A program made the position numbers and the translations under genes. DNA of 36,638 bases from a virus: positions 1 to 36,638 of the IMG/VR virus record IMGVR_UViG_3300030060_003536, one strand, 5' to 3'. The notes below the pieces were generated by a model, which saw only the letters and a program-made list of their open reading frames with translations, was not told where the DNA came from and did not search any database. This document shows, piece after piece, positions 31,899-36,638 of the stretch. Positions within the stretch are counted from its first letter, which is position 1. Every line of letters begins with the position of its first letter.

Positions 31899-32120
31899 AT
31901 GATCAATAAAATTCAAGCAGATTGCCCTAAGTGTGCCAACGCTAGGACAAGGGTTGTATTGACTAAACGCACCTCTGATAAGGTTACGATTAGACGTAGG
32001 TGGTGTCCTATTTGCGATTATCGTTGGTACTCAGTTCAACATCCTGAAGTTCCTGTTTCAGATCACGAAATAAAATGGATAGGTACTGGACGTAACGCTA
32101 AATTTGAACAGTCTGCATAA
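31899..32120 (+). CDS. Zinc-ribbon protein
   Basis: 73 aa: DCPKCANARTRVVLTKRTSD then RRRWCPICDYRWYSVQHPEV. Two CPxC knuckles about 25 residues apart form a zinc ribbon like the N-terminal part of NrdR and TFIIS-type proteins (CP.C....TRV...R.....RRRR.C..C..R). Likely binds DNA or RNA polymerase as a small regulator; unlike NrdR there is no ATP-cone domain. It is the last gene before the bidirectional terminator. Confidence 0.65.
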   Translation: MINKIQADCPKCANARTRVVLTKRTSDKVTIRRRWCPICDYRWYSVQHPEVPVSDHEIKWIGTGRNAKFEQSA

Positions 32121-32127
32121 ATAACAA

Positions 32128-32168
32128 AACCTCCTGCACTGGGGATCATATGCAAGAGGTTCTGTTTT
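32128..32168. terminator. Bidirectional rho-independent terminator
   Basis: AACCTCCTGCA (32128-32138) pairs with TGCAAGAGGTT (32151-32161) with one G-T wobble. It is followed on the plus strand by CTGTTTT and preceded by ACAAAA for the minus direction. It lies between the convergent genes ending at 32120 and 32197. Confidence 0.75.
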
Positions 32169-32196
32169 CGCAATGGAGCAAGTCTCAACTCCAGAC

Positions 32197-32493
32197 TCAT
32201 TCTAGCTTTAATATTTTTTTGAGCAAATTAGTGCTTTTTTTAGGCTGTTTATCCATATTTCTAACAACCATTGTTTGTAATTCAGCAACCCTAGTTAAGC
32301 AACCAGCAATAAAAATACTTTGTTGATGATTCTGTCTAGCAATATCTTCTGCATACCTTTTTACTTGTTCAATATCAGTACAAGCTTTGATAGATCTAAT
32401 TTCTTTCTCTAATTGAAGTTCATCTTCAAGACTAGGAGGATTAGCTAATTCCATAACAAATGAAAAGTCAAGAGGAATTTCTGCTTCTTTCAT
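32197..32493 (-). CDS. Hypothetical protein
   Basis: 98 aa, helical: LANPPSLEDELQLEKEIRSI, IEQVKRYAEDIARQNHQQSI, FIAGCLTRVAELQTMVV. I have the impression that similar proteins occur in picocyanobacterial phages; function unknown. Its start lies inside the end of the small CxCxxC gene (26-base overlap), and it is the last gene of this minus block before the shared terminator. Confidence 0.62.
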   Translation of the reverse strand: MKEAEIPLDFSFVMELANPPSLEDELQLEKEIRSIKACTDIEQVKRYAEDIARQNHQQSIFIAGCLTRVAELQTMVVRNMDKQPKKSTNLLKKILKLE

Positions 32494-32593
32494 CGTTTTT
32501 CTCTATATCTAGCAATAATTCCTGCCACTTTCCATGCCTTGCTTGTTGCCTTCGTAGCTCTTTGCAATGAGAACAGTTACACAACTCCTTCAA
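32468..32593 (-). CDS. Small CxCxxC protein (TTG start)
   Basis: 41 aa, reads LKELCNCSHCKELRRQQARH and then GKWQELLLDIEKNDERSRNSS. Start TTG at 32593 has a ribosome site GAGGAG nine bases upstream. Cys-x-Cys-x2-Cys plus two nearby His could bind zinc. It overlaps both neighbours (17 and 26 bases) in different frames, continuing a chain of coupled small genes. Confidence 0.5.
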   Translation of the reverse strand: MKELCNCSHCKELRRQQARHGKWQELLLDIEKNDERSRNSS

Positions 32594-32747
32594 AACTGTC
32601 TAGCTCCTCACCTTTAGCAGCAAGCCCAGTGTAAATACCATGTTGAGGATGATCAGATCTATGTCTCCCATCTAAAACGTACCAACGCTCCATATTTAAA
32701 ACTCTTTCACGATCTTCCTCTAACCATTCTGTTTTGTAACCCATCAT
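32577..32747 (-). CDS. Small hypothetical protein
   Basis: 56 aa, ATG at 32747: MMGYKTEWLEEDRERVLNME, then RWYVLDGRHRSDHPQHGIYT. The YVLDGRHRSDHPxHGxYTGL segment looks like a folded beta-hairpin and is well conserved in character. It overlaps the previous gene by 4 bases (ATGA-type). Function unknown. Confidence 0.58.
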   Translation of the reverse strand: MMGYKTEWLEEDRERVLNMERWYVLDGRHRSDHPQHGIYTGLAAKGEELDSFEGVV

Positions 32748-32899
32748 TGAAGTTTTAATGTTCGATTAGGCCATAGTCTAGCTTCAATAAAGTCAACGTC
32801 TGATGGAGTAAGACTGTTGTTACTTTGTTCTGTAGCTGATTCAAGTACCCAGAGGGTAAAGCGTTTGCCTCGCTCGCTGCTGAAGAATAGTTTTTTCAT
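32744..32899 (-). CDS. Small hypothetical protein
   Basis: 51 aa, ATG at 32899: MKKLFFSSERGKRFTLWVLE, later LTPSDVDFIEARLWPNRTLK. Alpha/beta mini-protein, coupled to the next gene by ATGATG overlap. First gene of this four-gene minus chain. No ribosome site seen. Unknown function. Confidence 0.55.
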   Translation of the reverse strand: MKKLFFSSERGKRFTLWVLESATEQSNNSLTPSDVDFIEARLWPNRTLKLQ

Positions 32900-33031
32900 T
32901 GGTAATATTCATGGAAATGGTTAAAATGTTTTTGTAATTTACTACTCACACAAGTAAGTTATTGAACACCTAAAGGGATTAGATTGTTCGCTATTAAACC
33001 CCTAGCTCGTAGAGGACGTTAGGGGTTTTTT
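32899..33031 (+). ncRNA. Candidate small RNA between orphan promoter and terminator
   Basis: Plus strand TTGGTA (32899-32904), 17 bases, TAAAAT (32922-32927). About 100 bases later comes AAACCCCTA...TAGGGGTTT + TTT (32996-33031). No plus-strand frame of note lies between. The pair would yield a roughly 95-base RNA. Evidence is only the two signals, so confidence is low. Confidence 0.28.
32996..33031. terminator. Strong hairpin terminator
   Basis: AAACCCCTA (32996-33004) and TAGGGGTTT (33020-33028) with T-run to 33031 on the plus strand; reading the minus strand the stem is followed by TTTAAT. On the minus strand it closes the transcript of the gene pair 33401-33038; on the plus strand no gene precedes it. 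Confidence 0.75.
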
Positions 33032-33037
33032 AGTATC

Positions 33038-33217
33038 TTATTGCCCACGCCAATTACGAGGTCTATTGGAGTCAAGCCTTACTAATTCCTTATCAATACC
33101 ATTCAAGCGATGAAAGATCTCACGGATGTCTCCTTGGCGTTTATTGGAGCGATTACCAAGAACCATCAGCAAGGCTGACACCATAGCACCAATCAAAGCA
33201 GCAGCAATTTCAGACAT
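33038..33217 (-). CDS. Small membrane protein, holin-like size
   Basis: 59 aa, ATG at 33217: MSEIAAALIGAMVSALLMVL, one N-terminal membrane helix, then a basic cytosolic helix (RSNKRQGDIREIFHRLNGID) and Arg-rich end. The shape matches short phage membrane proteins found with lysis genes. It overlaps the previous gene by 8 bases. A holin or holin-regulator role is inference. Confidence 0.6.
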   Translation of the reverse strand: MSEIAAALIGAMVSALLMVLGNRSNKRQGDIREIFHRLNGIDKELVRLDSNRPRNWRGQ

Positions 33218-33401
33218 TTACATTAGGCCATGTTCCTTGTTGAATCTTAATCCATTGTTTTTGTGCCTCAATGAGATCAGGCTTTGAAACATCAGGATCA
33301 TTAATCAAACTCCATAACTCAATTCTTTTATTTATAGAGTCAATTGATATCCCATGAGACTTTGCTATTACTTCTTTTTGCTCTTGTGATAAGAACTTCA
33401 T
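33210..33401 (-). CDS. Hypothetical protein
   Basis: 63 aa: MKFLSQEQKEVIAKSHGISI then DSINKRIELWSLINDPDVSK, QKQWIKIQQGTWPN. Two or three helices. Ribosome site AAAGG just upstream. First gene of a two-gene minus unit; divergent from the plus gene at 33454. Function unknown. Confidence 0.55.
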   Translation of the reverse strand: MKFLSQEQKEVIAKSHGISIDSINKRIELWSLINDPDVSKPDLIEAQKQWIKIQQGTWPNVNV

Positions 33402-33453
33402 TACCTTTTAGGCTATTTATGTATAGATTAAGTGTGTTTCACCTTTTTTCTAC
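33402..33453. promoter_or_regulatory. Divergent promoter region
   Basis: 52 bases between divergent starts. Plus strand: ATTTATGTATAGATTAA with a TATAGAT -10-like core, similar to the terL upstream element. Minus strand: CTATACATAAATAGC and an AAAGG ribosome site. No clear -35 for either. Confidence 0.4.
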
Positions 33454-33900
33454 ATGGATGAGTCAAAAGCAACCGACCCAAAAAGAAAAAATCCTCTTCA
33501 AAAATTAAAGGAAGGTTTAGATGATAAAGAAGAACAATTACAAGTATTATCTACATTTGTAAGGCTAGGAGTTGTAATTTGGAGTGGGTTTATTTTAACA
33601 TTAAACTATGTAGAATTGCCTGGTTTAGGTAAACAAGAAAGGATCGACCCGACTTTCATAGCAAGCGTTTTCACGGGAGCTTTAGCTTCATTTGGGCTTG
33701 AAACTGCAAAGAAAAGAGGAGATGGAACTTACAAGGCTGATGAAGAAAGAAAGAAAGCAGAAGCAGCAAATGGTTCAGTAACAACAATGCGATTTGAGAC
33801 AGGGGTTAAGATTATTCCGATTCAACCAAGACAAGAACGCCTTGAAGTTGATGAAATCACTCAAAGACCTATCGACCCAGAGACAGGCAAACTTACATGA
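33454..33900 (+). CDS. Two-helix membrane protein, holin candidate
   Basis: 148 aa. Charged N-terminus, helix 1 FVRLGVVIWSGFILTLNYV (residues about 37-55), helix 2 DPTFIASVFTGALASFGLET (about 65-84), then a charged C-terminal region rich in Lys/Glu and ending RPIDPETGKLT. Two membrane spans and charged ends fit a class II-like holin, but the long soluble tail is unusual. It leads the block encoding three exported proteins; no endolysin is recognised nearby. Confidence 0.55.
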   Translation: MDESKATDPKRKNPLQKLKEGLDDKEEQLQVLSTFVRLGVVIWSGFILTLNYVELPGLGKQERIDPTFIASVFTGALASFGLETAKKRGDGTYKADEERKKAEAANGSVTTMRFETGVKIIPIQPRQERLEVDEITQRPIDPETGKLT

Positions 33901-34406
33901 AGCACTTTCTTTTCCTACTGCTATTAGCAGCCCCAGCTCATGCTGGAGGCATCACCCATAAGATCACAGCTACAGCACAAGCTTCTGTTGATGGTTCGTA
34001 CTCTCATGCAAAACGAATAGGTTCAACTTATTCAATGAGTAGCTCTGGAGTAACAGCAGCAACAATGGGACATTTAGACGTTCCAGCGTCATCAAATAGC
34101 TCTCTAACAGGAGTTGCTGCCACTCACGGTTCAGGTTCGTACACTCAGACCACAGCAGGTGCAGCGACAACTTTTAGCGAAACATTTATTATGGGTGATG
34201 ATGTTCCAAGTGCAACATCTATAAGTCATGGTGCAGTCGGAAGTCTTCCAATGCTGGGAGACACTATCACTTACACAGGGGGTGACAACACAGGGTTGGC
34301 AGCTACTATCACATCAGTTTCAGGGGGCACGATAGGTTTAACCCCAGGAAAATCTGGTACTAGCGTAACTGGTTCAATTACAAGTGCATTATCGATAGGT
34401 GACTAA
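33897..34406 (+). CDS. Exported protein 1 (Sec signal peptide)
   Basis: 169 aa. Signal peptide MKHFLFLLLLAAPAHAGG with an AHA cleavage site (about residue 16). The mature part is Ser/Thr/Gly-rich, of low complexity and strand-forming (QASVDGSYSHAKRIGSTYSM, GAATTFSETFIMGDD). Overlaps its neighbours by 4 and 1 bases. Role unknown; could act in the periplasm or on the outer membrane during infection, or be virion-attached. Confidence 0.6.
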   Translation: MKHFLFLLLLAAPAHAGGITHKITATAQASVDGSYSHAKRIGSTYSMSSSGVTAATMGHLDVPASSNSSLTGVAATHGSGSYTQTTAGAATTFSETFIMGDDVPSATSISHGAVGSLPMLGDTITYTGGDNTGLAATITSVSGGTIGLTPGKSGTSVTGSITSALSIGD

Positions 34407-34828
34407 TGCGTTATTTATTATTAATAGCCTTTATATCCCTTCCAGCACAAGCAGTTCCAGTTATTCCTAGTTTCAATTCTGGATCGACCACAGCAAGAAC
34501 AGAAAGCAAACAAAATACAACAGAACTTATAGAACAATGGACGTATTCGACAGGTTATGAATATTCAATAGGAGGAACAAATCTAAATATTCAAGGAGAT
34601 TTATTACCCACCACCGTTACCACAGGGAGCCACGTTGTAGATGGAGTTACTACTACTCATCATGGGATTGACCTTAATTCTAAACCTACGGTTACTATGC
34701 AGACTCAAGGAGCAGCGACAAATCTAATTGAGTCATATCACGGCCCAGGTTTAAAATCTTTTACTCGAATAAATAGAGATATTATTACTGAATCAGTAAC
34801 AGAAACAATGTCAACATTTACTCAATGA
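34406..34828 (+). CDS. Exported protein 2 (Sec signal peptide)
   Basis: 140 aa. Signal MRYLLLIAFISLPAQAVP with AQA cleavage site. The mature part is polar and strand-rich: TTELIEQWTYSTGYEYSIGG, TQGAATNLIESYHGPGLKSF, ITESVTETMSTFTQ. Same build as its upstream neighbour; the two may be distant relatives. Function unknown. Confidence 0.6.
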   Translation: MRYLLLIAFISLPAQAVPVIPSFNSGSTTARTESKQNTTELIEQWTYSTGYEYSIGGTNLNIQGDLLPTTVTTGSHVVDGVTTTHHGIDLNSKPTVTMQTQGAATNLIESYHGPGLKSFTRINRDIITESVTETMSTFTQ

Positions 34829-35547
34829 AGAGATATTTATTTGCAGCACTATTATTAATAAATAGTCCTGTAATTGCAGATACTACAATGACAAACAATC
34901 CTATAAGTAATAGTAGTGGAAGTGTAACTAATCTTGGTGTAATGAATATGCCATCTAAGCAATTTACAAACACAATATCATTGCAACAAGTTCAATGCCA
35001 AGGTGACACCTTAGTTATTCAACCTTTTTTAACTGGTAATTATTCTGGAGGCATGCCAAAAGTTGATAACTTCCTTGAGCCAGTTTACTCAACTAAAGAT
35101 GTAAAAGGTGCTATTGATGACAATGGAAACGAAATAGGAGATGGAGAGGTTGACGACCCAACATTAGTACGAGGTTATAGAACGGTAAAGCGATTTGAAA
35201 AAACTAATTACGCAATTTCACCAGGAATCAGTTTAAGTTGGAATATTAATCTAGATCGAAAAAGTGTGCGTAACTGCCGTAAATCACAAGTGCATTTGGT
35301 AAATCTTTTACAGGCAAAACATGAAGATGCCAGATTATCCTATGAATTAGGAAGGGCAAAACATTGTGCAGATCTTTTAAAGAATGGAGTTAGGTTTAAG
35401 AAAGGAACTAAGTACGAAGTCCTTTGTGCTGACATAGAGCTTGTATCAAAACCCAACACGTTAATAGATCATACGCACTCTATTTCCGAAGATCCCTCTG
35501 AGCCTTTCTCCTTTCAGAAAGGGACAATAACTTCTCCTTCTTCTTAA
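34825..35547 (+). CDS. Exported protein 3 (Sec signal peptide, Cys-containing)
   Basis: 240 aa. Signal MKRYLFAALLLINSPVIAD. The mature part has a beta-rich half (TNTISLQQVQCQGDTLVIQP, FLTGNYSGGM) and a C-terminal helical half (QAKHEDARLSYELGRAKHCA) with Cys at VQCQ, RNCRK, KHCAD and VLCAD, possibly two disulfides, consistent with export. Its last 68 bases overlap the convergent minus gene. Function unknown. Confidence 0.62.
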   Translation: MKRYLFAALLLINSPVIADTTMTNNPISNSSGSVTNLGVMNMPSKQFTNTISLQQVQCQGDTLVIQPFLTGNYSGGMPKVDNFLEPVYSTKDVKGAIDDNGNEIGDGEVDDPTLVRGYRTVKRFEKTNYAISPGISLSWNINLDRKSVRNCRKSQVHLVNLLQAKHEDARLSYELGRAKHCADLLKNGVRFKKGTKYEVLCADIELVSKPNTLIDHTHSISEDPSEPFSFQKGTITSPSS

Positions 35548-36292
35548 ATAATTTTTTAGCCAAGACCTTAGACCGTTTTTTAATTTGCTTCTGAATCTGT
35601 TTTTGTACGATTTTTATGTAGGGCTGCAACGTACCAACAGCAAGAATACTGGTGACAGCTATTGCACTTGTAGAAACTAATAATGGAACAGGAGGTGCGT
35701 AGTTTCCTGCTATTTCAAGTGGGTTTAAACCTTCCCATACCGTTTCACATTTATTTGTAACCTGATCTCTTCTCCAACCTTTAATCCTTGCTAGACCGCC
35801 TTTACCTAACGAACCAATAGGAGTTTTAGCAAGTGTATCTAATGGTGGGCAGGGCAAAACTTCTGCAATAAACTGTCCATCAATATTTGAGGTATCAAAG
35901 TTTTGTTGACCTACATTGGAATTGCCTTTCTCGTCACTTTTTCCATCATCCTTTTTCACTTCCTCTCCTACATCGTTTAACGCATTTAAAAGTTCTACTG
36001 GCTGATCAGGTTTAGGAGGTTGTATATCAGCATAAAGATCAGGGGCTATATACATTGCTGGAGCGTGATCACATAAAACAAAATTATTTCTAGGATCTAC
36101 GTTAAACATTTCACTACCTGTACCTGTCTTTTTATCTCTGGCTACAACACAAGGAAGTTCAATAATTGGGACAAAACCAAATGGCAGTTCACCAAAAGTA
36201 GTTGGAGGAATTATTTCCGCAGGAGGAATTATTGTTAGTTCTGGTAAATCTTTAACCTTTGGCTCGTTTATAAAAGGAGGATTTAATTCCAT
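35480..36292 (-). CDS. Pro-rich protein with membrane segment, virion/host-interaction candidate
   Basis: 270 aa from ATG at 36292 (MELNPPFINEPKVKDLPELT); a TTG at 36316 is the in-frame alternative. The first 150 residues are Pro-rich and soluble. A membrane helix (APPVPLLVSTSAIAVTSILA, about residue 198-217) leads into a strongly basic C-terminal end (KQIQKQIKKRSKVLAKKLFK). I recall similar proteins near tail genes of cyanophages. The 3' end overlaps the exported-protein gene by 68 bases on the opposite strand. Confidence 0.58.
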   Translation of the reverse strand: MELNPPFINEPKVKDLPELTIIPPAEIIPPTTFGELPFGFVPIIELPCVVARDKKTGTGSEMFNVDPRNNFVLCDHAPAMYIAPDLYADIQPPKPDQPVELLNALNDVGEEVKKDDGKSDEKGNSNVGQQNFDTSNIDGQFIAEVLPCPPLDTLAKTPIGSLGKGGLARIKGWRRDQVTNKCETVWEGLNPLEIAGNYAPPVPLLVSTSAIAVTSILAVGTLQPYIKIVQKQIQKQIKKRSKVLAKKLFKKKEKLLSLSERRKAQRDLRK

Positions 36293-36435
36293 ACAACAAA
36301 GCCCTGCATTGACCAATCAGAGAACGTATCTCTTTCAAGGTTTACAGGGTTCTGTGACTGACGCTCCAACAGAGCAGAGGCTAAGTTAATAGCTTGATAA
36401 TGGGTCTGGTGAAAATATATTAGCAGTCGTTCCAT
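36283..36435 (-). CDS. Small hypothetical protein in overlap chain
   Basis: 50 aa, ATG at 36435: MERLLIYFHQTHYQAINLAS, then ALLERQSQNPVNLERDTFSD and WSMQGFVVWN. It overlaps the upstream gene by 16 bases and the downstream gene by 10, each in another frame. The sequence has balanced composition and no stop along the gap, so it is likely real. Function unknown. Confidence 0.52.
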   Translation of the reverse strand: MERLLIYFHQTHYQAINLASALLERQSQNPVNLERDTFSDWSMQGFVVWN

Positions 36436-36638
36436 TGACCAGCAACATCACTTGCAACATTTCCTACTTGTTTTCTAGCCTGACCAAAGAAGATGCCTGC
36501 GAGGACTGGGCCAACAATTGGAACGCTTGCAATAGCTGGAGTAACCTGAACACTTGCACTATCGGCAATCAATTGTCCATTACTTTTACCCTGTGCCATT
36601 TTTTCTATACATTCAATTTGTTTATCAGTAAGTTTTCC
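36420..36638 (-). CDS. Membrane protein, partial or starting at 36599
   Basis: Open frame from the right edge to TAA at 36420 (72 codons). If it starts at ATG 36599 the product is 59 aa, MAQGKSNGQLIADSASVQVT, with a hydrophobic segment AIASVPIVGPVLAGIFFG and end DVAGQWNDC. The frame continues upstream (GKLTDKQIECIEK), so a longer protein beyond the window is possible. Function unknown. Confidence 0.5.
   Translation of the reverse strand, partial: GKLTDKQIECIEKMAQGKSNGQLIADSASVQVTPAIASVPIVGPVLAGIFFGQARKQVGNVASDVAGQWNDC

Noticed and set aside
23030-32120. tRNA genes, integrase or attachment sites in the early block
   Set aside because: No cloverleaf, recombinase motif or long direct repeat was seen on reading; absence is by eye only.
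31899-32120. Calling the zinc-ribbon gene nrdR
   Set aside because: Only the N-terminal ribbon resembles NrdR; the ATP-cone domain is missing and no ribonucleotide reductase gene is in the window.
1-36638. Circular closure of the window (fibre frame joining the right-edge frame)
   Set aside because: Joining base 1 to base 36638 shifts the fibre out of the right-edge frame and gives a stop after a few codons, so the ends do not support a complete circular genome.

Overview
The window is most of the genome of a siphovirus-type tailed phage with an AT-rich genome. No bacterial housekeeping gene is visible. Several features recall uncultured marine and picocyanobacterial phages: an H/C/H/M cupredoxin-like domain in the tail fibre, DUF5872/DUF6321-like basic proteins, a DUF4055-type portal, and three consecutive exported proteins near the tail end. 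The host is therefore inferred, not shown, to be a marine cyanobacterium. I recognise no integrase, repressor, DNA polymerase, endolysin, tRNA or photosynthesis gene, so nothing argues for lysogeny. Replication and lysis enzymes are either unrecognised or outside the window.

Layout. (1) Positions 22085 down to 1, minus strand, hold the virion and packaging operon in the usual HK97/lambda-like order: large terminase, five tiny Lys/Arg-rich proteins, DUF4055 portal, a 51-aa protein, scaffold, major capsid protein (followed by an internal terminator), head-tail connectors, tail terminator, major tail tube, frameshifted tail chaperone pair (G and G-T), tape measure, tail-tip proteins (L-like, degenerate NlpC/P60, J-like, M-like), two more tail-tube-fold proteins and a long repetitive tail fibre that runs off the left edge. 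(2) 22086-23029 is the control hub: a divergently encoded TerS candidate, a small minus gene, a hairpin and back-to-back promoters. (3) 23030-32120, plus strand, is a chain of small, often overlapping early genes. It contains a GP88-like protein, a helix-turn-helix protein, and a recombination module made of a PD-(D/E)XK exonuclease, a C5 cytosine methyltransferase, a RusA resolvase and a DUF1071 (Sak/Erf-type) annealing protein. A zinc-ribbon protein and a bidirectional terminator close the block. (4) 32197-33401, minus strand, holds six small genes, two of them found only by reading short frames with TTG or ATG starts, plus an orphan promoter/terminator pair. (5) 33454-35547, plus strand, has a two-helix membrane protein followed by three proteins with Sec signal peptides. 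(6) 35480-36638, minus strand, has three overlapping genes entering from the right edge, two of them with membrane segments.

Most remarkable observation: a 173-aa frame (28312-28833) lies entirely inside the C5 methyltransferase gene (28158-28901) in the +1 frame. Both frames carry family-level motifs. The methyltransferase has motifs I, IV, VI, VIII and X; the nested product resembles the WPRSGM..NG / PTPTA..WK.G / MMG..IGWTDL proteins that accompany phage methyltransferases. This looks like a genuine dual-coding (overprinted) gene pair. Other points of note are a CCCAAAA -1 slippery site in the tail chaperone gene, a plastocyanin-like ligand set with a 47-residue His-to-Cys spacing in the fibre, three tail-tube-fold paralogues, and a recurring TAATAGTG-plus-minus-10 promoter element.
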